The notes beneath the pieces are model-generated. The model was not told where the DNA came from, made no database searches, and saw only the letters and a program-made list of their open reading frames with translations. The translations under genes and the position numbers were made by a program. Below, piece after piece: positions 42,400 to 52,836 of a stretch of DNA of 64,000 bases (positions within the stretch are counted from its first letter, which is position 1; each line of letters begins with the position of its first letter). The DNA comes from Prorocentrum cordatum (lineage: Eukaryota; Sar; Dinophyceae; Prorocentrales; Prorocentraceae): NCBI GenBank assembly GCA_963575745.1, contig CAUYUJ010002747.1, forward strand, positions 62,001 through 126,000. The letters run 5' to 3'.

Positions 42400-44250
42400 C
42401 AGAGGAAAGGAAAGCTGTACGTGTGGAATGGGGAACGGCCATATAGAAGTTGATTCGCTAGAAGATGAACCAGGAACGTTTGATGAAGATTCCGAAGGTC
42501 CTGGAAGACTTCCGCAGAATACAGCGGATTGGTGCAATCTTCGGCAAGCAGAAGGAAACGCACATTTCGAGATGAAGGACCGATTGCGGAGAAGCCGGAC
42601 TTGAAAAGCACACCATTGCTGCAATCGTTGCGCAGTTCTACGAGGACCTGTACGCGAGCAACCGGGATGGCCACGGGGAGGGTTTCTATGTTGTGTTGCT
42701 TGCAGTGGAGATCACATTCCGTCGTTCACAGGGTGCAATTCAGCAAATGAAGCACGGAAGATGTGGAAACGACAGTGGTATTTGCGACGATATGTTGAGA
42801 GCGGACAGTCAGCTTTTGAGGCAGCCCAGGTCAGACACGTTTAGCGCGATATTCGTTCTTCGTGAGCATCTTCGGGCCGATTGGTTGGAATCCAAGATCA
42901 CGGCTGTGTGGAAAAAGAGAAACGTTGCCTTGCCTTCCAGTTGCCGACCTATTGCGATTCTCGCTTTTGGGATAAGCTAACCAGCCGAATGCTACGCGGC
43001 AGGCTGCGGGTGAAGATCGTCGGGGCACAATCCGTGGATCAAACAGCCTACCAGCGGGGCTACCATCGACCACTTGATGTGCGCGATCCTCGTGGCCGAG
43101 GGCCGCAACGTGTTCAACACGTAGTTATGGATGGGCGTGGTCGATTTAGAAAAAGCGTCCGACACCGTAGAGCACGACACCCTCTGGACAGCCCCTCGCG
43201 AACAAAATGTGCCAGAATGTAACATTGATTTGTTGACGCGTCTACACCGTCGACAAGGGGCACGAATTGTGGCGGGAGACGGGAACCGATTCTTCGGCAT
43301 CGCGCGCGTGGTGAAGCAGGGTGACCCCTATCAGTTTCTTTTCGTTTACCGTGTTGATGGAAGGTCGATTCAGGAGGGCGAAAAGGATATGGACTAGCTT
43401 GAACACTAATCGTGCCGGCACCTACTACGGCATTGTCGTGGACGACCCGACAAACACGCTCACGAGTGCGGTTTGTTGACGACGTCTACCTCCCATTCAC
43501 CAGCAAGCGGGACGTATCCAGAATGCGTGTAGACTTGGAGACACAGGCGCTGAAGTATGGCCTCAAGGCGCACATGGGCAAAGCATTCATCCTCACAAAT
43601 GCGCTACCCAGACCGACGAGCGTCCGAAGTGCAGGGCGTGGTGTTCGCGTGCTACAATATGCTGTATCCGGAAAATATATACCCCGAGTGCGTACATTGG
43701 ATGCTTACTGCGAGAAAGAATTGGCAAACCATGTTTTGCAGGCCCGGCATCGTTCGCGCGCTTGACAGGTTCTCTGCAGTCGGCGCCTCCCTCTGTACCA
43801 CGGGCTGAAGCTGTTCAGCGCGTGCGTCACGCCATGCGTCATGTACGCGGCAGGCACGTGCACGCTCAAGGTCCACCAGGAGAGCAGCTCCGTTCAGCTC
43901 GGCAGAGGATGTTGCGATGCATAATTGGCGCGAGCAGGCGAGCTCGCTGCGAATAATTCAGCGTGCAGGAGTGAACATCGAACTTCTGGAAGCAGCAGCG
44001 GGAGCTGACTGGGAAGACCAGCGCCGACACCGACGGGAGATGGAGTGCTCGATTGATGGGCTGGAAGCCGTGGCATCGCGTCGCAGCGGGCCGTTTCGCA
44101 GGATGGACAAAGAAACTGGTGGACAGACGTGTGATCGCCGGCCGAGACTGCGCAATTTTCTTCCTCGCCGCCACGGCCTGGCGCATCCCTGGAGACGGCG
44201 GGGACCCCCGCTCTGTCTACGGGCCGTTTTTTTTCCTCTCCCTCCCCGCT
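42400..44250 (+). pseudogene. Dead LINE (non-LTR retrotransposon) reverse transcriptase
   Basis: Fragments in all three plus frames align in the order of a LINE RT. FYEDLYASNRDGHG lies near 42637. KITAVWKKRN...CRPIAIL is near 42893-42965, in the position of the usual KKGD..NYRPI motif. Motif A, DLEKASDTVEHD, is at 43143-43178, and a motif-B relic VKQGDPYQFLF is near 43311. Motif C, RFVDDV, is at 43469-43486, followed by a thumb-like LKYGLKAHMGKAF. A C-terminal tract like those of LINEs (QRMLRCIIGASRR near 43905) comes last. Frameshifts and stops between the blocks show that it is inactive. It differs from the LINE at 47.75-49.66 kb in sequence and orientation. Confidence 0.75.
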
Positions 44251-44629
44251 CACGTTGCACCGTTTCTGCCTTGTGGAGCTCCAGCTTTTGAAGGGGTAGA
44301 CGGCGGGAGAAACACTTATACACCTCAGTCAATTCGACGTGTGCGTGCGACGGCGTCGCCCTTTTTCCCAAGTCGCACTCCTCCCCCTGACCTCCCCGCT
44401 CCTCGTCCCCCCCCTTTCCCCCCGCCCCAACCCTCCTCCCCTTTCTCTCCCCGTTGAAGCGTGCGGCCGCAGCTGCGGAGCTTTGGCCCGTGGGCGGCGA
44501 TTCGTCCGCTGGTGTGTCCGAGGCCGCGTCGAGGCGGTTTCTCCTGAGCACGACAGCCATAGCTTCCTCCCCACAATTCCTCGTGTTCCCTGTCCTGTCT
44601 TTGCCCCTTCCCCCCGCCCCTCCCCCCCC
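44251..44629. other. Unassigned sequence
   Basis: C-rich stretches (CCCCCCCTTTCCCCCC at 44405) and nothing further. Confidence 0.35.
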
Positions 44630-44990
44630 CACACACGCACACACACACACACACGCACGCGAAAAGTCAAACACACAAACACACAGACACATTAAGACAA
44701 CAACACACAAACACAAACACACACACACACACTAACATACAAACACACACAAACACAAACACGCAGCCATACAAACACACAAGCACACAAGCACACAAAC
44801 ACAAACGAATCAGATCATCTGAAACCCACACACGAACACAGGCACACAAACACACAAGCACACAAACGCACACACACATACACAATCACACAGACACAAC
44901 CACACTCACACCAACGCACAAACACACAACACGAAACACACAACACACACAACACACCACACACCACACAAAACAATCTACACACACTCC
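44630..44990. repeat. (CA)n-type microsatellite
   Basis: CACACAAACACA words with ACACAAGCACAC variants; alternating purine-pyrimidine over 350 bases. Minus frames of Cys/Val are by-products. Confidence 0.9.
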
Positions 44991-45989
44991 TCTATCCCCC
45001 TTTCCCTCCCTCTCGGAGTCGGCCCAGACCGGCCAGAAGGCATCGGCAAGTTGGTGCCTTCTGGATGTGTTTGCCGATTTCTGCCGGTCCAATGTGTTTC
45101 GATGGCCGGTTCGATTCTCCGATCGATCTGATCTTGTGCCGTCTTGTCTCGGAGGAAGACGACGACGAGGTGGAGGCCGACACGCTGCAAACGCTAGTGC
45201 GGCGAAGGCCGAGGCCCCCGAGCGCGGACTGACGCGCTGGGGCTGGCGGGCGGAGCCTCTGACTACGCAACGGGCGTCATCTGGTCAGGAGGAGGGAGGG
45301 AGGAGGGGGGGGGGAGGGGGGGATGATTGAGGCTTTTCGACTGGAGATCGTCGTATGCCTCGGCTTGGCATGAAGAGGCGCCGCGGGCCTAAAGTCCCAA
45401 CTGCCAAGTCGTGCGATCGTGTTTCGCCAGTGGCACGGCCGCCAGCCAATCGCCACACCAGAATGTATTGGTCATGTCAGAGGAGGAGGGGAGACATGTT
45501 CGAGGGAAACGGAAGCATTGCCGTGTCAGGCCAGATGACACACAAGGGTTGGTTTCGCGCTATGGAGCGAGCAGCAAATGGGCCCACGGAAATATTTAAG
45601 CCAGGGAAATGGGAGTGTCCGTCAGATTAGGCGGGCAATGAGGTGGGGGAGAACAGAGGGAGCCAAAATGGCTTGGCCGCTGGGCTGCGGTCCAACGCAG
45701 CACTAGTGGAGAAAAGGTGAGGGAGGAGGGAGGGCAGAAAATCCACTCCCATAATGAGCACCCCGATAAGCGAATCCGCTAAGTAAACGCACCCAGGGGA
45801 GGAATCGAGCAGGGCAGGGCTTCGCAAGCGGGCCGCTCAGTAAACGCAGATTGTTGGGGCCTGGGTGGTTTCCCTCCCTTGAGGGAGGCCCCCGGGGGGC
45901 AGGCCCTGGCCCCCGTCAGCCTCATGGGGACGCGGAGCGGGCTGGGTGGTAGCATCTCGCAATCGCCGCAATCATTCTCCAGGTTGCAG
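44991..45989. other. Unassigned sequence
   Basis: A frame at 45355-45630 (MPRLGMKRRRGPKVPTAKSC ... GWFRAMERAANGPTEIFKPG) is open with a stop and mixed composition, so it could be an exon of an unknown protein. G runs at 45300-45325. Confidence 0.25.
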
Positions 45990-46164
45990 CCGGACCGAGG
46001 CATAAGTTCGAAGTCGGTTCAGAGAAGGTGCCCTCGTGTTCTTCCTGTTTGTTGGATGTTTTTGTGCACCATACTATGGGGAGGGTACCCTCGGATGTGC
46101 TGCGGGTGTTGGCTGGCGGAGGGTCTCGCGTTCTCGAGGGACGTTCTTCTGGCCTAGGTCTGGC
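45990..46164. mobile_element. Small TIR element, family B copy 2
   Basis: GCCGGACCGAGG ... CCTAGGTCTGGC are imperfect inverted ends. The interior contains TTGTTGGATG...TTGTGCACC and GAGGGTACCCTCG, shared with copies 1 and 3. TGCA flanks both sides. Confidence 0.65.
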
Positions 46165-46290
46165 TGCAGTTGTTCGTCATGTAGCAAGCCAAGCACTCGA
46201 CGACGCACCGCAATTGATTAGTCATCTGGCGAGTGAAACCGGGGCGTGCAGCAGCGAAGGTGCGGCCAAGACAAAGTCGGTGCCAACACA

Positions 46291-46467
46291 GTCGGGCCGA
46301 GGCACAAGAGCGAGGTCGGTTCGGGGCACCCTAGTGTGCTTCGTGTTTGTTAAAGGTTTGTTGTGCATTCTCGGGGAGGGTACCCTCGGCAATCTTCTGG
46401 TTTGGGGTGCCTTGGCCGGCGGGGGGTCTCATGTTTTAGACGGATGTGTTTCTGTCCTGAGTCCGAT
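46291..46467. mobile_element. Small TIR element, family B copy 3
   Basis: GTCGGGCCGAGG ... CCTGAGTCCGAT ends; starts 301 bases after copy 2. GAGGGTACCCTCG is again present, a perfect palindrome in the middle of the element. Confidence 0.65.
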
Positions 46468-46541
46468 TGCCGTTGGTCGTCACGTGGCAATCATTGCACG
46501 GCGCACTACAAGTGACCACTCATTCGGTGAGTGAAAGAGTC

Positions 46542-46772
46542 AAGCAGTGGCGAAGCGTCCTGGCTTGCCTATAAGCCTTCCAAATAATGTTCTAAGAATC
46601 TTTTGTGGTTTGAACGAACTGCTCCTAGAACATTTCCAGTTGGGGCCGTCCTGTTTTAACACATCGGGTTTCTGGTCTAAGAAACTTGTTGTTTGATTCG
46701 AACATGTATGGGGTTCTAAGAACACTTCGTGGTAGGCCTATAGGAATGCCAGGACGGTCGGCCCCTGCTCAG
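46542..46772. mobile_element. SINE-like element, family A copy 4
   Basis: AAGCAGTGGCGAAGCGTCCT to ACGGTCGGCCCCTGCTC; full length, about 70 bases after family B copy 3. Confidence 0.65.
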
Positions 46773-46809
46773 ATCTTGCAGCATCTTGCGACGAAAAGAT
46801 GCGCGCGAA

Positions 46810-47097
46810 ACTGAAACGTGCACGGGGAGTGGCCGTCCGAGCGATGGCGAATGGCAGGACCCGGCGCGGTGCGGCAGCGAGTGAGGAACGGGGCGGGCGG
46901 GGGAGGACGGAGCGCCTGGGGGGCGCCCCGGCGCTGGCTCCCAAGCTCCCAGAGGGCGCCCTGGCATCGCTCGATCGTGCGCGAATGTTTCTCGGCGAGA
47001 ACCACTGGGGAGCATCCTACACCATCGGGCAACAACATGCACGCACGACGTCGGAAAATGCACGGGGAAGGGACGTCCGAGCGATGGCGAGCAGAGG
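46810..47097. repeat. Dispersed repeat H, copies 1 and 2
   Basis: GTGCACGGGGAGTGGCCGTC then CGAGCGATGGCGA at 46818-46850, and ATGCACGGGGAAGGGACGTC then CGAGCGATGGCGA at about 47058-47090. A third copy lies at 63550-63595. Confidence 0.6.
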
Positions 47098-47499
47098 GCA
47101 CTGCTCGAGGGATCGGAGCGGATCGCCTATATCCCGGCGATCGCAAACATGGGTCGAGGGGACGTGGATCTCGCAGATTTCCGCCGCCGAGGGAGGCGGC
47201 ATCCACCGGCCGCATTTCGGGGAGGGCACCTCCCCCGATCCATGGATTCGGCGACCGCGCGCCAAATCCATGGATCGCTAATCCATGTCTGCGCGCCTCC
47301 GATGTATGTACGGAAGTGCCCGCACGCGAGCCGTAGCCGGGAGGGGGGTGCGGCCTAGGTGAGTGCCGCAGCCCAGGGCGCCCGCGTAGCGGGCTGAATT
47401 TCCCCCCTGGGGACGAGCCCAGGGAGGAAGTAGAGAGAACAAAGAGGAGAGAGAGCGAGTCCAGAGGAGGGAGGAGGGAGGATGGGGGGGAGGGGAGGA
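47098..47499. other. Unassigned sequence
   Basis: CCATGGAT words recur near 47240-47285 (ATCCATGGATTCGGCG, ATCCATGGATCGCTAATCC), otherwise nothing recognised. Confidence 0.3.
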
Positions 47500-47745
47500 T
47501 GGACAAGCTACGTGCGCTCGCGTCATGTCTGACATCCTACCCTCCCTCCCATCCCTGACCATGGCGTATATCCCCTCTCTACTCGCACAGTCGGATGTCG
47601 AGCAGGGCAATGATCCCGAAAGGGTACGCGATGCATTGTAGAGCACGGCATGGCATGGCGTAGAAGAGCACCGCAAAGCGTAGTAGCAACCTAGCATGGC
47701 ATTGCATGCCGTGGCATGGCACGGGAAATGACGCACCCGAAGATG
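47500..47745 (-). repeat. Dispersed repeat Q, minus-oriented copy
   Basis: Reverse complement of the 38935-39290 sequence. On the minus strand it follows the LINE stop codon directly, so it may be the LINE 3' untranslated region, or the target into which the LINE inserted. Confidence 0.7.
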
Positions 47746-47749
47746 GATG

Positions 47750-49543
47750 CTACCATGCACCATGGATCAGTGTATCGCGGCACGGCATGTGACGCCACCT
47801 ATTTGTAGCCACCATGCTGCCGAAGATGCACGCTGCGTGCTTGGACATTTCGGGAACGAACTCCTTGTGCGGGCGGCCCACTCGCCTCACGTACCTCTCC
47901 GTGGCCGGCCTCATGCCGGCGGCGAAAGAACAGGCGTAGAGTGGATGAGCAGGATCGGCGCGAAGCACTTGGCCGAACAGTTGTAGCTGTCTGAACAATA
48001 AATGCGTGCTGGCCGCCTCATATCCTGCTCTCGTAAGGACGTCCCGGTTCGAAATGCGCGATAGGTACGACGGCTTCACTCCGATGATCGCGCGCAAGCA
48101 TCTGTTTTGAAATCCGTCGAGACGACGCAGCTGCGCTTTCGTGAAGCACGCGCTGCTGAGCCCGTACAGCAGCTTCGATTCGACGATGGAAGCATAAATG
48201 CGGAGCTTGCGGTTCCAAGTCAGAGATGAATGGGACCACACCTTGCGCAGAGCCGTGAACGATCGTCGGGCTACCCCTATATTTCTGCCCAGCTCGTGGC
48301 TCATGTTCGCGTCAGCCGTGAGCTGCGCGCCCAGATACTGCAAGTGCTCCACATGCTTCAGCTGCGCGCCATCGGGAGAGCGGATGTCGCCGGCCGACTG
48401 CAAAGTCAAGACCTGGAATTTCTGCCAGTGCAGTTCCATGCCATACCGCTTGCCTGCAGCCGCAACTGCTGCCAAGATGTCGTTCACGTGCGCGTCGCAC
48501 TTGCCAATTAACAGAGTGTCGTCTGCGTAGACGCAATCCGACAGCTCGCCCGCGTCGTACGCCCGTCGGGCTCCTTCAGGGAGCAGCGCCACTGCGTCGT
48601 GCAGTAAGGCTGTGATCACAAGAACGAATAGCAGAGGGCTCAGCGTGCAGCCTTGAGAGATGCCTGATACTTGCGGGCGTTCAGCCGTTTGCGTTCCGTC
48701 GTCGCTGACAACGAACATCCTTTGCGCCATGAGTGACTCCACCATGTTCGTGAACTCTGGCGGGAGGCCCATCCGGCGGAGTGCGTCCAGCATGCTCTCT
48801 GTGCGTATACTGTCAAAGGCCTTCTTCCAGTCGAGAGCAACCAGCGTCACCGCACCGTGCTTGTGCGCTCGCGCCAACTCGATCCGTCGGTGTGCGACAT
48901 AGATGGCGTGCTCCGTGCCTCGCCCTTTCCGGAAGCCAAACTGACTGTGCCAGATGCGTTCATCCACGCCTGCAGCGAGCAGGCGGTTCTTCAGCATCGC
49001 GGAAAACGCTTTCAGAGCAACGCTTTTTAGGGAAAGTGGCCGGTAGTTATCGCAGCACGCAGGGTCGCCCTTCTTGTACAGCAAGCACACGCGAGATAAT
49101 GCCCAATCCTCTGGTATGGCCTTGTGCTCCCAAGCCTCGTTGCACATGTCCAACACCCACTCAAGTTGCCCGGGCTCCTCTGCTAATGCTTTGAAAACCT
49201 CTGCTGGTATGTCATCTGGCTTGCACGCCTTGCCACATCGCATCTTTGCAAAAACATCGCGAAGCTCTGGTTCTGTGAAAGGGCCAATTTCCACGTCCAG
49301 CGGCGGGAACAGCGCACTGTCCGCCCTGGGCGTGAGCGTGACCGGACGAACATGCCATTGGACATTGCTCAGATGTTCAGCGAATGTATCGGCTCTTTCG
49401 TCAGTGGCCACGCAGGTCCCCCGAGTGTCCCGCAGGCGCCCTTGTGGGCAATGCTTCCGTTTGGTGATCTGTTTGATGCAGTTCCAATGGCCGTCTGCTG
49501 TCAGAGATTCGAGCCACGCAGCACGATCGCGCTTTGCCGACAC
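47750..49543 (-). CDS. LINE reverse transcriptase, 5'-truncated but uninterrupted
   Basis: RT of a non-LTR retrotransposon, which copies element RNA at a nicked target. The called start is a GTG and not a true start: the frame stays open upstream for about 100 bases (to about 49655), and the preceding residues (APIENRTTLKCQQARKVSAK) suit a LINE ORF2, so the 5' end of the element is missing. Counting from the called start: RVCLLYKKGD and NYRPLSL at about 151-172; QFGFRKGRGT at 201-210; motif A ALDWKKAFDSI at 236-246; motif B QGCTLSPLLF at 297-306; motif C YADD at 339-342; then a LINE-like C-terminal region with KLLYGLSSACFTKAQLRRLD. No endonuclease domain is in the window. The uninterrupted 598-codon frame marks a young insertion or recent activity of the family. 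Confidence 0.9.
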   Translation of the reverse strand: MSAKRDRAAWLESLTADGHWNCIKQITKRKHCPQGRLRDTRGTCVATDERADTFAEHLSNVQWHVRPVTLTPRADSALFPPLDVEIGPFTEPELRDVFAKMRCGKACKPDDIPAEVFKALAEEPGQLEWVLDMCNEAWEHKAIPEDWALSRVCLLYKKGDPACCDNYRPLSLKSVALKAFSAMLKNRLLAAGVDERIWHSQFGFRKGRGTEHAIYVAHRRIELARAHKHGAVTLVALDWKKAFDSIRTESMLDALRRMGLPPEFTNMVESLMAQRMFVVSDDGTQTAERPQVSGISQGCTLSPLLFVLVITALLHDAVALLPEGARRAYDAGELSDCVYADDTLLIGKCDAHVNDILAAVAAAGKRYGMELHWQKFQVLTLQSAGDIRSPDGAQLKHVEHLQYLGAQLTADANMSHELGRNIGVARRSFTALRKVWSHSSLTWNRKLRIYASIVESKLLYGLSSACFTKAQLRRLDGFQNRCLRAIIGVKPSYLSRISNRDVLTRAGYEAASTHLLFRQLQLFGQVLRADPAHPLYACSFAAGMRPATERYVRRVGRPHKEFVPEMSKHAACIFGSMVATNRWRHMPCRDTLIHGAW

Positions 49544-49659
49544 TTTGCGCGCTTGCTGACACTTCAGAGTGGTTCGGTTTTCAATTGGAGCAACGATGAA
49601 GTAGTGTTTATAACAACGTCTGAGGATATTTTCGCCGATAGCTGAAGCAGCAGAAGGAG

Positions 49660-50430
49660 AAGGGGGAACATGATAATGAGGATAAACAGGGGAAGATCAG
49701 AAGGATGATGACCAGGATTACTGGGACGAGAATGAGGTGTAGGAGTAGGAGGAGGAGGAAGAGGAGGAGGGAGTGCCATGGGGATTGAAAGGGGCGGAGG
49801 AGGATGGGGACGAGGACGAGGACGAGCATGAGAAGCAAGATCCCGGTTGGACGTCACGGCACTGCCCGCCGGAGTTGGCACCGACTTTCGCGACTCGCGA
49901 CCTCCGCGCCGTCGTCGCCCCGCGCGGGGCGCTTCCGCCGGCAGACCGGTGCCCGCGCGAGGCGCAAGGGAAAAGGGACACAGGCAGGGAAGCGTGAGAC
50001 TCGAGTACGCCAGAACTCGGGTTTGCCGACGCTTTTTTGACGAGCGCGCCCAGGATGTTGACGGTCCAGTTTTGGTGGGATGTCTGCAGCGGGAGTTCGC
50101 CTCTAATTTCAGATTCGGTCTCGTCGTTTTCATCACGGCCTCGTCAGGCCACCCCTGGAGTCCCCCGAACCCGAGTTTTACGTCTCCCCGAACAGGGCGG
50201 ACGACAGGACAAAGAGACAATATGCGGAGGCCACCCCCTACTAGCAAGCGGCCTCTAGCAGACCAACCCGCAATCTGGCGTTTGTCCTGCACGGCTGAGG
50301 CTTGCACGGGGACCGCCGCATTGCACCGTTTCTTGCATGCCACCGATTCTTGCACCATTTCCTGCATTGTTTGTTCGTGGCTAGTGACAAGCTGTTGTGG
50401 TGGTAGTTCTTCCATGCACAGTGAAGCGCG
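49660..50430. other. AGG-rich patch and unassigned sequence
   Basis: GGAGGAGGAAGAGG at 49745-49830. Overlapping open frames on both strands (49847-50698 plus, 49564-50415 minus) show no motif. Confidence 0.3.
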
Positions 50431-51160
50431 TGTAGGGGAGAATCAGTCGCTTGGCAGATTCAAGACAGCACTCATCGGAGCGTGTCGCCATCCAAACTTT
50501 ACCATCGAAGCCCGAAAACATGAGAAGGCAACAATCATGGAAATCGTAGACATTTATCTTATCCGTCTCCCTTTCGTAGGCCGAACTTTTGTCGGACTCC
50601 TGGGGGTCTCGGGGATGCTCCTGGGGGTCTTCTGGGGACGTTTTGTGTCGTCCCTTGGGCTCTCGGAGGCCTCTTGGGGATTATTTTGGGCAGTCTAGGA
50701 TCACCTCAAGGCTATATTGGGGTCTCTTGGGGCTGCTCTAGGGCCGTCTTGGGGCATGCCGCCCATCCATCCATCCGCGTTGGGGCGATCATGGGGCATT
50801 CTGAGAAAATTCGAAGCCCTTTTGGAGCCGTTCTGGGCTTCACTTAGAGCTATGTTGGGCCTTATTGAAGCCATCTTGAGGCTCCAGAACTCCATCGGAT
50901 GCGAACAGGCGACAAAGCGATATCCATTAAACAACCTTCGGTATTCGAAGAGTTTTGACTTCCCGGAGGCCTTCGGATGGCTGACAATATTGGGCCACCT
51001 TGGGGCTATGTTGTTGCCTTGTGGGAATGTATTTTGGGCCGGCCAGCCATTGACCCCGCTCTTAAGCGCTCTTGGCGCCCTCTTGGAGTCCTTTGAAGCC
51101 CTCTTGCGGCGCTGCTGGAGCGCTCTTGGGAGTCTTCGGAGCCCTCGTGCCGCCCTTCCG
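50431..51160. repeat. G/T-rich block with two A-rich cores (copy 6)
   Basis: Cores at about 50505-50555 (CATCGAAGCCCGAAAACATG, then AGAAGGCAACAATCATGG) and 50885-50950 (GATGCGAACAGGCGACAAAG). G/T words around them include GGGGTCTCGGGGATGCTCC. Confidence 0.6.
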
Positions 51161-51424
51161 ACTTCCACTTGTGGCTATCTTGGGCGACATTGGAGCCTGA
51201 GGCTTCAGAAATACATCAGCCAAGCAGACTCCAAATATATGGGAAGACCACCATTTAGTTAGAGGACTGGAGAACAGTGGACTGGAGAAGACTTGGGTGG
51301 GCCGGACTGGCCTGGACTGGGTAGATTGGATTAGATTGATCAGGACCATATTGGAATTTGCTTTGGATGGAAAAGGGGCAGGCACAGGAGGAGGATGAGT
51401 GGGTCACTGATCATCTTCGTCGAC
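51161..51424. other. Unassigned; GGACTGG repeats
   Basis: GGACTGGAGAACAGTGGACTGG and related words at 51262-51330 form a short minisatellite. Confidence 0.45.
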
Positions 51425-51800
51425 CACTCAAGACTAATCTGCCCTACTCTGCTCTACTCTAATATATTATATTCGATCCGACTCTATTATAACATCGACC
51501 CTGCTCTACATTGCTCTACTCTGTTATACTCTATTCAGCTCTACCGTCCCAAAACCTACTAAAGTATGATCTACTCTTCTCTTCCTTACTATACTCCTTG
51601 TCCACCTTACTTTCATCTCCTCTCCTCGACTCTCCTCTATTATATTCGAGTGTATTACACACTACTCTGATATGCTCTACACTATTCTACCGGTTCCAGT
51701 CTACCACATACCCGTTTATGGTTTGTGCTTCTCTATGTTGTACATTATGGTCTGTCTTGATCGACTCTTGCTCGTCTACTCGCGTCTACCCTTCTCTATC
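51425..51800. repeat. TCTAC/CTACTC pentamer array
   Basis: Degenerate CTCTACTCTACTCTA words over about 370 bases. Confidence 0.75.
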
Positions 51801-52059
51801 ATGTGTTTGAGTTTGACGATTGTTTGGTGATTTTGACGACACTGTAACTGCCACAGGAAGTCATTGGACTAGCAGAGGAAGCCTTGCGGATGCATAGGAA
51901 GCCGTGCGGATAGCAGTGGATGCCATGCGGATACAGAAGAACACATGCTGACAGTTTGACGGTTGCAATGGTAAATTAGAGGCAAGCTTAGTTGGAGAAC
52001 CTCGGAAGCGAAAGGGAGGCATCCATGCTCATTGAACAGCATGAGGTTGTTGGTTTTGT
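51801..52059. other. Unassigned sequence
   Basis: GGAAGCC...GCGGAT words recur three times at 51880-51935; otherwise nothing. Confidence 0.35.
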
Positions 52060-52480
52060 TTAGTGATCCTTTGAGTGCTATTTGGGACAATCCTGGGCCG
52101 CCTGAGGGCTGAATATCTGTGGGCCTCGTGGTCTTATGTTGAGCAATGTCCGGGCATGCGACCAACTTATCCCAGTTATGTGTTGCTCTTGGGTCCCAGA
52201 AGGAGCCCTCTTGCGACGCTTCTGGGCGCATTTAACGGTCTTTGGAGCCATTTTGGCGTTTTCTGGTGTTCGAACCGTCTTGAAGCCTTGGAAGGCCGTC
52301 GGAGTCGAAGCAGCGAGAAAGCCACAATCATTGAATGGCTAGGTGTCGGGAGCGGTTTCGGCCTCTTGGGTGCATCCTCGCGAGGTTGTGTGGCCACTTG
52401 GGGCCGTCTGGTGGCAGTCTTGGGGCTTCACTCAAGCATGGTGGAGGTTACCTGGTGGTCTGGAAAGCTGGGGTAGCCGT
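52060..52480. repeat. G/T-rich block with A-rich core (copy 7)
   Basis: The core at about 52290-52335 reads GTCGGAGTCGAAGCAGCGAG, then AAAGCCACAATCATTGAATG, very close to the cores at 17.28 and 50.52 kb. Confidence 0.6.
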
Positions 52481-52800
52481 GAGGGATGCATCCTGGATGT
52501 TTTGTTCATACTTGTGGCGGTCGTTAAGCTGCTTTTGAGGCCGCCCGCACCCAGGAGTTCTGGCATCCCCAGGCCCGACTTGACCAGGAATCACCACGTG
52601 CCCGCGCACACGTAATACATAAATATTGTGCACTTCTTACAGGCGATTCGAACACCCCTTTGGCCCGTCAGGCCCGCACATTTCATCATCACGCGCACGT
52701 GCACAAATATGTAAATTTTCCGCACGTGTACACCACTCACATATTCGTACCCTTCCTTTGTGTGCTTTTGTTTTGATCAAGTTGGATTGCATTGGACGTT
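52481..52800. other. Unassigned sequence upstream of the best host gene
   Basis: Contains CACGTGCCCGCGCACACG and CGCACGTGTACAC words (52597-52735) but no gene. Promoter elements of dinoflagellates are poorly defined and none is claimed. Confidence 0.3.
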
Positions 52801-52825
52801 ACTCCAAAGAAATTCCGTGGCTTTT

Positions 52826-52830
52826 CAGTC
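52826..52830 (+). promoter_or_regulatory. Candidate trans-splice acceptor
   Basis: GGCTTTTCAG/TCGAAGATATG: a short pyrimidine tract and AG eight bases before the chosen ATG at 52837, where a spliced leader could be added. Inferred from position only. Confidence 0.35.
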
Positions 52831-52836
52831 GAAGAT

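Noticed and set aside
45035-45120. tRNA-like boxes (CGGCAAGTTGGT and GGTTCGATTCTCC)
   Set aside because: I could not pair an acceptor stem or anticodon arm, and the A box is poor.
52816-52836. CCGTGGCTTTTCAGTCGAAG as a diverged spliced-leader relic before the ATG
   Set aside because: It needs two gaps and several mismatches. A plain trans-splice acceptor (CTTTTCAG) explains it better.
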